Positions 16,850-27,025 are shown, numbered from the stretch's first letter. The stretch: 64,000 nt of DNA from Jeotgalibacillus salarius (GCF_004405125.1 NZ_SORX01000009.1:1-64000); one strand, 5' to 3'. Notes: generated from the sequence alone by a model not told the origin. Made by a program: numbers and translations.

Positions 16850-19800
16850 ACAACTGGAAAAAAGAATTCTTATTATGGATGGTGCGATGGGTACCATGCT
16901 TCAGGATGCAAATCTTTCAGCAGAAGACTTTGGCGGAGAAGAACTCGAAGGATGTAATGAAAACCTGAACCGCACCCGTCCGGACGTTCTTGAAAAGATA
17001 CATGATGCATACTTCGAAGCCGGTGCAGACATTGTGGAGACCAACACGTTTGGCAGCATGAGTGTCGTGTTAGAAGAGTATGATATTGCGTCTGAAGCTT
17101 ATGAGCTTTCACGACTCGGAGCTGAGATTGCTAAAAAATCAGCACAAAAATGGTCTACAGTAGAGTATCCGCGTTTTGTGGCGGGTTCAATGGGACCGAC
17201 AACAAAAACATTAAGCGTCACGGGCGGAGCTACATTCGAACAGCTGAAAGATTCATATGCTGAACAGGCAAGAGGCCTGATTGATGGTGGCGCAGATTTG
17301 CTGCTAATTGAAACGAGTCAGGATTTATTAAATGTAAAAAGTGCCTTCCTTGGCATTCAGGACGCTTTTCAAAAGACAGGCAAAGAGTTGCCAATGATGA
17401 TTTCCGGAACGATTGAGCCGATGGGCACGACGCTTGCGGGTCAGACCATTGATTCGTTCTATATTAGTGTCGAGCATATGAATCCTGTATCAGTAGGATT
17501 GAACTGTGCAACAGGCCCTGAATTCATGCAGGACCACATCCGTTCACTTGCTGAAATCAATCAGTCTTTCGTCAGCTGTTATCCAAATGCCGGCCTCCCT
17601 GATGAAGAAGGTATTTATCACGAAACACCTGAAACGTTAGCGAAAAAGCTGAGCGGTTTTGCTGAAAAAGGCTGGCTGAATATTGTGGGCGGATGCTGTG
17701 GTACAACGCCGGATCATATCCGTGCAATCGCGGCAGAAATGAAAAAGTATAAGCCACGCAGCTATAAGCCGAAAAAGGAACATACTGTGTCAGGCATTGA
17801 ACCGCTGATCTATGATGATCCATCAATGCGGCCGCTAATGATCGGAGAACGTACAAATGTGATCGGATCTAGAAAGTTCAAGCGTCTGATTGCAGAAGGA
17901 AAGATTGAAGAAGCATCAGAAATTGCGCGTGCCCAGGTGAAAAAAGGAGCACATGTGATTGATATCTGTCTTGCTGATCCTGATCGTGAAGAAGAAGCTG
18001 ATATGGAAGTCTTTATGCAGGAAGTTGTAAAGAAAGTGAAAGTTCCGCTTGTAATAGATTCCACAGATGAAAAAGTGATTGAAGTGGCATTACGCTATTC
18101 ACAAGGGAAATCAATCATTAACTCAATCAACCTTGAAGATGGACTTGAACGGTTTGATGCAGTTGTTCCACTTGCAAAGCAATATGGTGCTGCGCTTGTC
18201 GTCGGCACAATTGATGAAAAAGGAATGGGCGTTACAGCTGAAAGAAAGCTCGAAATTGCAAAACGCTCTTATGAGATCTTAACAAAAGATTATGGTGTGG
18301 ATCCGACAGACATTATTTTTGATCCGCTTGTCTTTCCGGTAGGAACTGGTGATGAACAATATATTGGGTCTGCCAATGCAACCGTTGAAGGCATTAAACT
18401 CATTAAAGAAGCTTTTCCGGCAGTGCAGACCGTCCTTGGGGTCAGTAACGTATCATTCGGCCTGCCACCAGTAGGACGTGAAGTATTAAACGCCGTATAT
18501 CTCTATCACTGTACACTTGCAGGGTTAGATTATGCCATCGTAAACACAGAAAAACTTGAGCGCTTTGCTTCGATCAACCCTGAAGAAGTAGAAATGGCTG
18601 AAAAGCTTTTGTTTGATACAACAGATGAAAATTTAGCAGAATTTACTGCTTTCTATCGCGGTAAAAAGAAAGAAACATTATCTGACCTACCTGATATGAC
18701 GCTTGAAGAAAGACTTTCTTATTATGTAGTAGAAGGGACAAAAGAGGGATTACTGCCTGACCTTGAGCAGGCTTTAAAAGAGTATGATGAACCCTTATCG
18801 ATCATTAACGGCCCTCTAATGACAGGCATGAAGGAAGTTGGCCGGCTGTTCAATGACAATCAGCTGATCGTTGCTGAGGTATTACAAAGTGCCGAAGTGA
18901 TGAAAGCAGCCGTTGCATTTCTTGAACCGCATATGGAAGCATCTGATGAATCTTCTTCTAAAGGAAAAGTCATACTTGCTACAGTTAAAGGGGATGTCCA
19001 TGATATCGGCAAGAACCTCGTAGAAATTATTTTAAGTAATAACGGCTACGATGTTGTCGATCTCGGTATTAAGGTAACGCCTCCAGTGTTAATTGAAGCA
19101 ATTGAACGTGAAAAGCCGGATATCGTCGGTTTATCAGGACTGCTTGTAAAATCAGCTCAACAGATGGTGATTACAGCAGGTGATATGCGTGAAAAAGGGC
19201 TAGATGTTCCGATTCTGGTTGGTGGCGCAGCTTTGTCCCGTAAATTTGTAGATACTAAAATCTCGAATCATTATGATGGACTTGTTTTATATGCGAAAGA
19301 TGCAATGAATGGTCTCAGCCTTGCAAACCAGCTGCAGGACGAACTAGAACGTGCAAAGCTCAGTGAAGAAATCTTTGCCAAACAGGAAAAGCTGCAGTCT
19401 CAGGAGCCGCGTCCTGCGAGAGAAACGGCAGTAGGTGTATTAGAAAAAGCTCCAGTACGTGAGGCGCCTGTTTTTGTGCCGAATGATACAAAGCGCCACG
19501 TGATCAGCTCCTATTCAGTTGCGCACGTTGAAGCCTATATCAATATGCAAATGCTGCTTGGGCATCACCTGGGCGTAAAAGGAAAGATCTCCAGACTGCT
19601 TGAAGAAAAAGATGAAAAGACGTTGAAGGTTAAGTCGACAGTTGATCACCTGATTGAAGATGTGAAAAAGGAAGGATTGATCACACCAGCCGCAGTGTAT
19701 CAGTTTTTCCCTGCTCAAAGTGAAGGCGATGACGTCATCATCTACCATCCCGAAACAGGTCAGGAGATTGAGCGTTTCACTTTCCCACGTCAGCCAAGAT

Positions 19801-20264
19801 CACCATATCTCTGTTTATCAGATTATCTCCGTTCAAAAGAGAGCGGTATAATGGATTATGTCGGATTTTTCACTGTTACAGCAGGCAGGGGGATCCGAGA
19901 AAAAGCCCAGCAGTATAAAGAAGAGGGTAGATTCCTCGAAAGTCATGCACTCCAGGCACTTGCGCTTGAAACAGCTGAAGGGTTTGCAGAGCTGTTACAT
20001 CAGCAAATGAGAGATCGCTGGGGCTTCCCGGATCCCGTTGACTTTACGATGCAGGAACGTTTCAGTGCAAAGTATCAGGGTCAGCGCTTTTCATTCGGCT
20101 ATCCTGCATGCCCTGAGCTTGAAGATCAGGAAAAACTATTTAAGCTGATCAGTCCGGAAGATATCGGTGTTCAGCTGACGGATGGGTTTATGATGGAGCC
20201 TGAAGCGAGCGTTTCAGCGATTGTATTTGCCCATCCTGATGCGAGATATTTTAATGTGATGTAG
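16830..20264 (+). CDS. metH: B12-dependent methionine synthase MetH
   Basis: A 1144-residue cytosolic enzyme that moves the methyl group of 5-methyl-THF to homocysteine through cobalamin. Domains in order: homocysteine barrel (1-320; zinc ligands in GLNC about 226 and GGCCGTT about 288), pterin-binding barrel (about 335-600; RTNVIGSRKF), helical cap and B12-binding domain (about 640-870; DVHDIGKN with the cobalt-binding His near 723), and the SAM-binding reactivation domain (about 900-1144; RFSFGYPACP near 1087). Start is GTG at 16830 behind CGAGGAGG. It overlaps yitJ, so the pair is co-translated under one SAM riboswitch. Full length with all motifs intact. Confidence 0.96.
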   Translation: MRTLFTKQLEKRILIMDGAMGTMLQDANLSAEDFGGEELEGCNENLNRTRPDVLEKIHDAYFEAGADIVETNTFGSMSVVLEEYDIASEAYELSRLGAEIAKKSAQKWSTVEYPRFVAGSMGPTTKTLSVTGGATFEQLKDSYAEQARGLIDGGADLLLIETSQDLLNVKSAFLGIQDAFQKTGKELPMMISGTIEPMGTTLAGQTIDSFYISVEHMNPVSVGLNCATGPEFMQDHIRSLAEINQSFVSCYPNAGLPDEEGIYHETPETLAKKLSGFAEKGWLNIVGGCCGTTPDHIRAIAAEMKKYKPRSYKPKKEHTVSGIEPLIYDDPSMRPLMIGERTNVIGSRKFKRLIAEGKIEEASEIARAQVKKGAHVIDICLADPDREEEADMEVFMQEVVKKVKVPLVIDSTDEKVIEVALRYSQGKSIINSINLEDGLERFDAVVPLAKQYGAALVVGTIDEKGMGVTAERKLEIAKRSYEILTKDYGVDPTDIIFDPLVFPVGTGDEQYIGSANATVEGIKLIKEAFPAVQTVLGVSNVSFGLPPVGREVLNAVYLYHCTLAGLDYAIVNTEKLERFASINPEEVEMAEKLLFDTTDENLAEFTAFYRGKKKETLSDLPDMTLEERLSYYVVEGTKEGLLPDLEQALKEYDEPLSIINGPLMTGMKEVGRLFNDNQLIVAEVLQSAEVMKAAVAFLEPHMEASDESSSKGKVILATVKGDVHDIGKNLVEIILSNNGYDVVDLGIKVTPPVLIEAIEREKPDIVGLSGLLVKSAQQMVITAGDMREKGLDVPILVGGAALSRKFVDTKISNHYDGLVLYAKDAMNGLSLANQLQDELERAKLSEEIFAKQEKLQSQEPRPARETAVGVLEKAPVREAPVFVPNDTKRHVISSYSVAHVEAYINMQMLLGHHLGVKGKISRLLEEKDEKTLKVKSTVDHLIEDVKKEGLITPAAVYQFFPAQSEGDDVIIYHPETGQEIERFTFPRQPRSPYLCLSDYLRSKESGIMDYVGFFTVTAGRGIREKAQQYKEEGRFLESHALQALALETAEGFAELLHQQMRDRWGFPDPVDFTMQERFSAKYQGQRFSFGYPACPELEDQEKLFKLISPEDIGVQLTDGFMMEPEASVSAIVFAHPDARYFNVM

Positions 20265-20437
20265 GTATATGCCGTAGTTTTCGACATTCGATAGATGTTG
20301 TTAGCCAGTATTGGGTCATGTTCGAGTGTAAATGACCTGGGTTCACTACTTAAAGTGGAATGTTCGACGAATAACAGCTACACTTCGAAACTTAGTGACT
20401 ATTGACTTATAACCATGAGATCATCTTATTCATAAAA

Positions 20438-20470
20438 AAAGCCGGGGGAGCAATCCCCCCGGCTTTTTTT
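20438..20470. terminator. Bidirectional terminator after metH
   Basis: AAAGCCGGGGGA pairs with TCCCCCCGGCTTT (one extra C), with A and T runs on both sides. It separates the convergent metH and FUSC-like genes. The 20265-20437 stretch before it shows no other feature. Confidence 0.9.
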
Positions 20471-20477
20471 GAATACT

Positions 20478-21500
20478 CTAGAGTTCTTCCGGTTTTGCAC
20501 TTGGCACGTTTACGAAAGATTTTCGCTTTTTCAGTAATGCGTGGATTGTTAAGAGTTCAAAATAAATATAGCTTTTATCCGGCAGTTCTTCTTCATCTGT
20601 TTCACCTTTTAATTCATGTCGCAGAAGAGCAAGTGCCTCAGCATCCATCGGTTCCTGCTCACCGCTCCTGATAATCCTGTTGTTCAGTTGAGAGACGAGT
20701 GTGCGGACGGCCTGTTTTTCTTTGATTGACCACCCGGGTGCATCATCTGATGGCAGTGAAATCAGGTTCGCTAAATGAAAAGACAGCTGTCTCAGGAGGT
20801 AAATCTTCTTTTGCAGCGTCTGTATTTCATTCATTTCCTCACGTTTATAAGAATGGTAGTGCCATTCCTGCAGTTGAAACCTGCAAAACATTTCTGCACG
20901 ATCAAGATTGGTGCGAAGTTGATTAGAGGCACTTTCCAAGTTAATCGGTGAGTTTTTCTGGTCCAGAAGCTCGTTTGTTCTTTCAGCGAGAAGCTGTGTA
21001 AGTTTAGCTTCCGCCTCACCTATTAATGAAGTGATTTGAACTTTATACTTTGGTGGCATCAGTACAAAGTTGACTAAAGTTGAAGTCAAAATTCCAATAC
21101 CGGTTGTGCCAAGCCTTTTGACAAACTCCATAAGAAAATGATCTTCCGTCCCTGGAATCATTGCAACTGCAGTCAGCGTAGCGACCAGCATGCCAGCATC
21201 CAGCTTTAATTTATAGCATATCCAGATCGTCAGGACTGCTGAGATCGTGTATGTAATGGCAATATCGCCGAGTAAAAATGTAGCAAGCATTGCAATGAAG
21301 GCACCGATCGCAGATGCAGGAAAACGGATTAAGCCTTTTTTTATTGAATCTGCTGCGGTTGGTTCAATTGTGACAATTGCCGTGATTACTGCAAACACGA
21401 CTGGCAGATTTAATAGCTGGCAGATCAGTGCAGTTAAAAATACTGCAACACCCGTCTTTAAAATTCTGCCGCCGATAAATCTTCTTTTTAACCATTGCAT
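20478..21500 (-). CDS. Aromatic acid exporter (ArAE/FUSC-like) family membrane protein
   Basis: A 340-residue membrane protein of the ArAE/DUF939 type found in Bacillales (YqjA-like). The N-terminal half (about 12-150) holds about six hydrophobic segments, including TIEPTAADSIKKGLIR, typical of the family; the C-terminal half (about 155-340) is a cytoplasmic helical domain. The substrate is not known. Start is ATG at 21500; the best ribosome site (AAAGGAGG) lies about 12 bases upstream, a little far, so a slightly different start is possible. It is transcribed alone, divergent from the thiamine operon. Confidence 0.82.
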   Translation of the reverse strand: MQWLKRRFIGGRILKTGVAVFLTALICQLLNLPVVFAVITAIVTIEPTAADSIKKGLIRFPASAIGAFIAMLATFLLGDIAITYTISAVLTIWICYKLKLDAGMLVATLTAVAMIPGTEDHFLMEFVKRLGTTGIGILTSTLVNFVLMPPKYKVQITSLIGEAEAKLTQLLAERTNELLDQKNSPINLESASNQLRTNLDRAEMFCRFQLQEWHYHSYKREEMNEIQTLQKKIYLLRQLSFHLANLISLPSDDAPGWSIKEKQAVRTLVSQLNNRIIRSGEQEPMDAEALALLRHELKGETDEEELPDKSYIYFELLTIHALLKKRKSFVNVPSAKPEEL

Positions 21501-21568
21501 ATGAGTCGGGAACCTCCTTTTTTAGTAAATTAGACGTGTTATAGTATAGCATACAAAAAGTGGGGGAG

Positions 21569-21597
21569 ATGACATGATTCCGAATATAAGTTACAAT
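21569..21597 (+). promoter_or_regulatory. SigA promoter of thiT
   Basis: ATGACA (21569-21574) and TACAAT (21592-21597) spaced by exactly 17 bases, each 5/6 to consensus. Transcription would begin just before the TPP riboswitch. Confidence 0.75.
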
Positions 21598-21612
21598 ACT
21601 AATAGATGCAAT

Positions 21613-21702
21613 TTCCACAAGGGGAGCCATATAGGCTGAGAGTGAACAGATTTGTTCAGACCCTTCGAACCTGTAAGTTAATGCTTACGCAGGAATGTGG
21701 AT
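21613..21702 (+). ncRNA. TPP riboswitch (THI box)
   Basis: Contains the conserved blocks ACAAGGGGAGCC, GGCTGAGAGTGAACAG, GACCCTTCGAACCTG and TTACGCAGGAATGTG. P1 forms between TCCACA (from 21614) and TGTGGA (21696-21701). It senses thiamine pyrophosphate and represses the downstream transporter. Confidence 0.97.
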
Positions 21703-21717
21703 GGAAACGGACTTTTC

Positions 21718-21753
21718 AAGGGTCCCGGGTTTCTATCCCAGGGGCCCTTTTTC
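21718..21753 (+). terminator. Terminator controlled by the TPP riboswitch
   Basis: AAGGG-CCC pairs with GGGG-CCCTT with small bulges, followed by a T run. Placed between the aptamer and thiT as expected for transcription attenuation. Confidence 0.8.
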
Positions 21754-21819
21754 TATGGAGTGGCCCGTTGAATTCCCCTGTGTGCGAGCTGCATCGATTT
21801 CGCAAAAGGAGGAAAACAT

Positions 21820-22392
21820 ATGGAGCGTAAAAAGTTATTATTTTTAGTTGAGGTTGCGATCTTTTCAGCAATCGGGATTATTCTTGACCAGTTTTCATTC
21901 AGTCTCTGGCCGCAGGGAGGTTCTATCAGCTTTGTGATGGTGCCCATTATTCTGATGGCATTTCGCTGGGGGTTAAAAGGCGGTCTGTTAACAGGATTTC
22001 TAGTAGGTCTGCTGCAGACAATGTTCGGTGCCTATATTATTGATCCTGTTCAGGGGATACTTGATTATCCGCTGGCATTTACTGTGATTGGATTTGCAGG
22101 TCTGTTTGCAGGGGTTGTGAAGCGTTCACTTGAAGAAGGATCGATGAAAAAAGCTGCCGTGTACATCACAGCAGGTGTATTTATCGGTGCACTGTTAAGA
22201 TTCATCTGTCATTTTCTTGCAGGTGTTATCTTCTTCGGTTCAGGAAGCGAAGGTGTTCCTGCGTGGCTGTTCTCACTTGGCTATAACGGTTCATACATGG
22301 GCCCTGCCTTCATCCTGACATCAATCGTTCTTGCGACGCTACTGATCTCAGTACCACGAGTTGCAACAAACCGTCAGATGACAAGTGCCTGA
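21820..22392 (+). CDS. thiT: Thiamine transporter ThiT (ECF S component)
   Basis: A 190-residue membrane protein that binds thiamine and works with the shared ECF energy module (EcfA/A'/T, not in this window). About six hydrophobic segments span residues 6-180. The PQGGSISFVMVPI segment (about 36-48) and the GALLRFICHFLAGVIFFG stretch (about 124-142) are typical of ThiT/YuaJ. Start is ATG behind AAAAGGAGG. The TPP riboswitch upstream independently supports thiamine as the substrate. It is monocistronic, with a terminator at 22547. Confidence 0.95.
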   Translation: MERKKLLFLVEVAIFSAIGIILDQFSFSLWPQGGSISFVMVPIILMAFRWGLKGGLLTGFLVGLLQTMFGAYIIDPVQGILDYPLAFTVIGFAGLFAGVVKRSLEEGSMKKAAVYITAGVFIGALLRFICHFLAGVIFFGSGSEGVPAWLFSLGYNGSYMGPAFILTSIVLATLLISVPRVATNRQMTSA

Positions 22393-22403
22393 TATGTTTA
22401 AAT

Positions 22404-22531
22404 AAACGGTTCATTTACGCTTCAGGCAGACGCTTTCCGGACGGAGGTTGCCAAGCCTCCTCGCCTTCGGATGCGGGGTCTCGGCTTCACTCTACTCGTC
22501 CCGGAGTCGCCGCCTTACGCTTTAATGAACC
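22404..22531 (-). repeat. Dispersed GC-rich repeat, copy 2 (minus orientation)
   Basis: The reverse complement carries GACTCCGG, GAGACCCCGCATCCG, GAGGAGGCTTGG and GGAAAGCGTCTGCC, matching copies 1 and 3. Its ends GGTTCATTTACGC and GCTTTAATGAACC are nearly complementary. It lies between thiT and its probable terminator. Confidence 0.85.
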
Positions 22532-22546
22532 TTAAATTTAATATGG

Positions 22547-22588
22547 AAAAGAAGATGGCTTTTAACAAAAACGTCATCTTCTTTTTAT
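22547..22588 (+). terminator. Probable terminator of thiT
   Basis: AAAAGAAGATG (22547-22557) pairs with CATCTTCTTTT (22575-22585), with the T run built into the right arm. Confidence 0.75.
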
Positions 22589-22660
22589 TTATAGTGTGGG
22601 GGTATATTACTAACTACAAACTTAATAAGTAGTTTATTATCTAAAAGGGTTACATACATA

Positions 22661-22794
22661 GTTTAATTGGAGCGTAAGGGGTCGACTCCAGCGTGAGAAG
22701 CCGGACAGGTGAGACCCCGCAGGCGCGAAGCGATGAGGAGGCTAACCGCCGGCCACGCGGAAAGCGTCCCCCTGCAGCGGAAATTAAACGGTTA
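22661..22794 (+). repeat. Dispersed GC-rich repeat, copy 3
   Basis: About 134 bp from TTTAATTGGAGCGTAAGGGG to GCAGCGGAAATTAAACGG. Shared boxes: GACTCCAGC, GACAGGTGAGACCCCGCAGGCGC, GAGGAGGCT and GCGGAAAGCG. It faces copy 2 across 130 bases, so the two together form a long inverted pair between thiT and map. Confidence 0.88.
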
Positions 22795-22855
22795 TTAAAA
22801 GTCAGCATCTTTCATGCAATCCACACCATACATATGATATAGTGAACCATTATAA

Positions 22856-23626
<771 letters not shown>

Positions 23627-23627
23627 T

Positions 23628-23660
23628 AAAAAGGACTTGTGGATGCCACAAGTCCTTTTT
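23628..23660. terminator. Bidirectional terminator after map
   Basis: A 15-bp perfect stem AAAAAGGACTTGTGG/CCACAAGTCCTTTTT with a three-base loop; A and T runs on both sides serve two convergent genes. Confidence 0.92.
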
Positions 23661-23661
23661 A

Positions 23662-24000
23662 TTATGCCTGAATTTCTTTCGCTTTCTTCCGCTGTTCCAT
23701 AAATATTGCACCTGCAAGCAGGAAGAAGGAAATGGCGGTCGGAATGGAAATCCATGATGAAATCAGCAGCATGATTAATACACCGGTTCCACCTGGAGTC
23801 GGGTTCTGAGTGGCGATCTGATCAACCTGCAGCACATAGTAAGCAGCAATTACGATTGTCAGGACCAGGAATAAGATATTGGTAACCCATAGCCACTTAA
23901 CACCTTTTTTATATCCGAAAACAATTGAAATAATCATTAACACAGGCCCCACAAGAAGTGTGGCCAAAAACATTGCAAACAATAACTGCCCGTCCAACAT
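23662..24000 (-). CDS. Small integral membrane protein, function unknown
   Basis: A 112-residue hydrophobic protein with three likely membrane segments (about 5-28, 36-57, 75-98) and a basic C-terminal tail (EQRKKAKEIQA). I do not recognise a characterised family. The ATG at 24000 is preceded by AGAGAGG at short spacing; an in-frame GTG ten codons upstream is an alternative. It sits 67 bases downstream of the TspO-like gene in the same direction and may be co-transcribed with it. Confidence 0.7.
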   Translation of the reverse strand: MLDGQLLFAMFLATLLVGPVLMIISIVFGYKKGVKWLWVTNILFLVLTIVIAAYYVLQVDQIATQNPTPGGTGVLIMLLISSWISIPTAISFFLLAGAIFMEQRKKAKEIQA

Positions 24001-24067
24001 AAAACCTCTCTTCAAAAAATCTTCTTTCACTATTTTAACCTATTAGTAAAAAAATTGCCCGGCTGAT

Positions 24068-24823
24068 TTATTTAAAAGATAATTTTCTACTGCTGAAACT
24101 GCTTTTCTTCTTTTTGCGAAGTGCAAAGATTCCTATAAATATGACCACGCTTAAAACATAAGCGGCAAAGACTACTGCGGATTCTCCACCTTCGTTTTTT
24201 ACGCCTATGCCAATAAAGGCCCAAATAAACACAAGTGGATAAACCCAGTCGCTTTCCTTATAACGAATACCAAGCGCAATAGCAGCAGCAACAATCAGCA
24301 GTGCGACTGTCCAGATGACCGATGAAATTCCGAGGCCGTCCCAACCTGCTTCATTCACTGTATAAGCCGTGTTTGCCACAACTGCGACACTGACCCAGCC
24401 CATATAGACAGAGAAAGGGAGAAGGTCCCAAAAGCTGTGCTTCGTATGTTTGATTTTTGAGTAAATAATGATAATGGAAATTAATAGTCCAACGATAACA
24501 GCAACTGATACTGGAAAGAACTCGTAGTGCCAAAGGAGAATCCAGGAAATATTTAATATACAGCTTATTAAAAACATAAATGATGTAGTTTTATAGACAT
24601 CTCTTTTCCTTTGAGATCTAAAAGCACCTCTAAGCACCCACAGTCCTAAAAGGAGGTAAATCAAACCCCATATTGAAAATACATAGCCTGCAGGAGTGAA
24701 TAACACGTTCAGTCGATTTGAAATCTCTCCTGTTGTCTGGCCGTTAATTGGAATAATATTAGCCAGTGCATTTACTGTTACGACCGCAGCAAGTGCAATT
24801 AAATTGGTCCAAAATTGCTTCAT
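24068..24823 (-). CDS. TspO/MBR-like tryptophan-rich membrane protein
   Basis: A 251-residue membrane protein with about seven to eight hydrophobic segments. The motif FTPAGYVFSIWGLIYLLLG near residue 40 and the scattered Trp residues (ISWILLWHYEFF, GWDGLG, IWTVAL, WVYPLVFIWAF) match the larger tryptophan-rich sensory protein group related to TspO/MBR. TspO proteins bind tetrapyrroles; whether this longer form does is not known. A basic tail (KKKKSS) ends the protein. Start is the ATG at 24823, seven bases behind AGGAGG. Confidence 0.75.
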   Translation of the reverse strand: MKQFWTNLIALAAVVTVNALANIIPINGQTTGEISNRLNVLFTPAGYVFSIWGLIYLLLGLWVLRGAFRSQRKRDVYKTTSFMFLISCILNISWILLWHYEFFPVSVAVIVGLLISIIIIYSKIKHTKHSFWDLLPFSVYMGWVSVAVVANTAYTVNEAGWDGLGISSVIWTVALLIVAAAIALGIRYKESDWVYPLVFIWAFIGIGVKNEGGESAVVFAAYVLSVVIFIGIFALRKKKKSSFSSRKLSFK

Positions 24824-24874
24824 CAGAAAACCTCCTGTCATCACTCTATTCCCTGCGGACAGAAAAAAAACCTT

Positions 24875-27025
24875 TTACACCAGCTGATTTTTTACAAGGA
24901 CCATTTTGATTTGTACATAGCTTACTTCTTCAGGGAGTGATTCTTTTAATGACTTAAGTCCCGGCATTTCCATTTCAGCTCTTTTGGTTAGAATCATTTT
25001 TTCAGTTTCTTCATCAAACCAATTTTGGAAGTCGAGCGGATAACCTTCCTCAAAAGCTTTTTGCAAATGTTTTTCGATAGTCTGTGAAGTCAGTGCTCTC
25101 AGTTTGGCGATTTCACCGATAGATTGCCCGTCCTGATAAAGTTCATAGCTGAAGAGGTGACTTGGAAGATCAGGATCGCCCGTTACTTCAGGCTGCTTCT
25201 GCATAGTTGTTTTTTCAGGAAGTGGTACCATATTTTTATTTTTACCATGTTCTTTAACATAATCAATAATCACTTCTGAGAAAGGAGTGCCGTATGCATC
25301 GAGCTTTCTTTCGCCAACACCTTTAATCAAACGCATTTCTTCTTCAGATTCAGGATAATGCTGGGCCATTTCACGCAGTGTAGCGTCTGAAAAGATGACG
25401 TAAGGGGGCACAGCATGCTCTTTTGCCAGCTGGGAACGCACCTGTCTGAGCTGTTCAAACAGTGACTCATCATAGTCCGTCTGCTGCTGATGCAGTTGGA
25501 ATCCTGACTTCAGCCAAACTTCTCTTTCATTTTTTAAAACTGGTACAGCGTCCTGCGTTAAACGGAGAATCGGATATTGTCCGCCATCAAGCGCAAGATA
25601 GCCTTCCGCAATTAACAGCTGGATCAGCTCAGTAATTTGTTTTTCAGTTTTTTGATTCATAAGACCATAAGTTGTCACGCGTTCTAAGCCGGTTTCGAGC
25701 AATTTTTTTGTGCGTGAACCTTTTAAGACTTTCGCTGTCATTCCCGTTCCGAAACGCTCGCCCATTCTTTTTACTGTCGATAAAATCATTTGGACTTCTC
25801 TCGTCCGATCAGTCTTTTCACGGCTGTCAAGGCAGCTGCTGCAGTGCCCACAGTCAGAGGTCATCTGGTGATCTTCGAAGTACTCAAGTATAAATCGGGG
25901 CAGACAGCTGTGACTGTGGCAGTAGTTGATCATCTGCTGAAGTTTTTCGTACTCCTCATTCCGCTTCCGTTCGTTTGCGATAGACTGCTCTATTAAGAAT
26001 TTTTGCAGCATAGAATCCTGCGGGCTGTATAGAAGATAACAGTCAGCAGGTTCTCCATCACGACCGGCACGACCGGCTTCCTGATAATAAGATTCCATAT
26101 TCATCGGCAGCTGATAGTGTATAACAAACCGTACGTTACTTTTATCGATGCCCATCCCGAATGCATTTGTAGCAACAATGAGCTTTGCTTCATCATAGAT
26201 GAACTGACGCTGTGCTTCATTACGGTCCTGTTCGGAAAGTCCGGCGTGATAGCAGACGGCACTAGCATTTTGCTGATTCAGCCAGGTGGTCAGCTGGTCT
26301 GCTTCTTTTCTTGTTGCTGTATAAATGATCCCTGTCTCATCCTGTTTTTCCTTTAAAAAGCTGGTGAGAAATGAATGCTTGTCTGCACCTTTTACGACAT
26401 GGAAAGACAGGTTATCACGTGCAAATCCTGTATTGACAATGTGCTGAGGATCAATTGACAGGAGAGCGGTGATATCCTGAATCACTTTATCCGTAGCAGT
26501 CGCTGTCAGTGCTGTCAGAACCGGAAGATTTGGGAGCAGACGGATTGTATCGACAATTGTCCGGTAACTTGGTCTGAAGTCGTGACCCCATTGTGAAATA
26601 CAATGCGCTTCATCAAAAGCAATAAGCGACAGGTCAATATCCGAAATCGCATTGAAAAATGAAGAAGAATCAAAGCGTTCGGGAGCAGCGTAAATAAATT
26701 TATAGCGGCCTTCCCTCAGGCCCTGAAGCCGTTCTCTTGTTTCTGCTGCAGTGAGCGTGCTGTTTATGTAAGTGGCAGAAATACCATTTTCATTCAGTGC
26801 ATCAACCTGGTCTCTCATCAGTGAGATCAGTGGTGATATCACGAGGGCAGTACCGTCGCTGACTAAGCCGGGAATTTGGTAACACAGTGATTTACCTCCG
26901 CCTGTTGGCATGATCCCGAGTGCATTTTTCCTATCAAGTATTGATTCGATCATCCGGTCCTGTCCCGGCCTGAATGAATCATACCCGAAGTATGTATGTA
27001 ACACCTGCTTTGCCTGTTCAATCAT
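24875..27025 (-). CDS. recQ: ATP-dependent DNA helicase RecQ
   Basis: A 716-residue 3'-5' DNA helicase for recombination and repair. The N-terminal helicase lobes show Walker A GGGKSLCYQ (about 42-50), DEAH (about 136) and the C-lobe motif ATNAFGMGIDK. The zinc-binding part of the RQC region has CGHCSSC (about 391). An HRDC domain follows (about 520-590; the VPPYVIFSDATLREMA core), then a C-terminal winged/HTH_40-like domain (about 640-716; LRALTSQTIEKHL). Start is ATG behind GAAGGGATG. Longer than B. subtilis RecS and complete in all domains. It is divergent from pepF. Confidence 0.93.
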   Translation of the reverse strand: MIEQAKQVLHTYFGYDSFRPGQDRMIESILDRKNALGIMPTGGGKSLCYQIPGLVSDGTALVISPLISLMRDQVDALNENGISATYINSTLTAAETRERLQGLREGRYKFIYAAPERFDSSSFFNAISDIDLSLIAFDEAHCISQWGHDFRPSYRTIVDTIRLLPNLPVLTALTATATDKVIQDITALLSIDPQHIVNTGFARDNLSFHVVKGADKHSFLTSFLKEKQDETGIIYTATRKEADQLTTWLNQQNASAVCYHAGLSEQDRNEAQRQFIYDEAKLIVATNAFGMGIDKSNVRFVIHYQLPMNMESYYQEAGRAGRDGEPADCYLLYSPQDSMLQKFLIEQSIANERKRNEEYEKLQQMINYCHSHSCLPRFILEYFEDHQMTSDCGHCSSCLDSREKTDRTREVQMILSTVKRMGERFGTGMTAKVLKGSRTKKLLETGLERVTTYGLMNQKTEKQITELIQLLIAEGYLALDGGQYPILRLTQDAVPVLKNEREVWLKSGFQLHQQQTDYDESLFEQLRQVRSQLAKEHAVPPYVIFSDATLREMAQHYPESEEEMRLIKGVGERKLDAYGTPFSEVIIDYVKEHGKNKNMVPLPEKTTMQKQPEVTGDPDLPSHLFSYELYQDGQSIGEIAKLRALTSQTIEKHLQKAFEEGYPLDFQNWFDEETEKMILTKRAEMEMPGLKSLKESLPEEVSYVQIKMVLVKNQLV

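Noticed and set aside
20265-20437. Structured RNA after metH
   Set aside because: Short similar words (TTCGACATTCGA, TGTTCGA) recur but make no consistent fold; nothing supportable.
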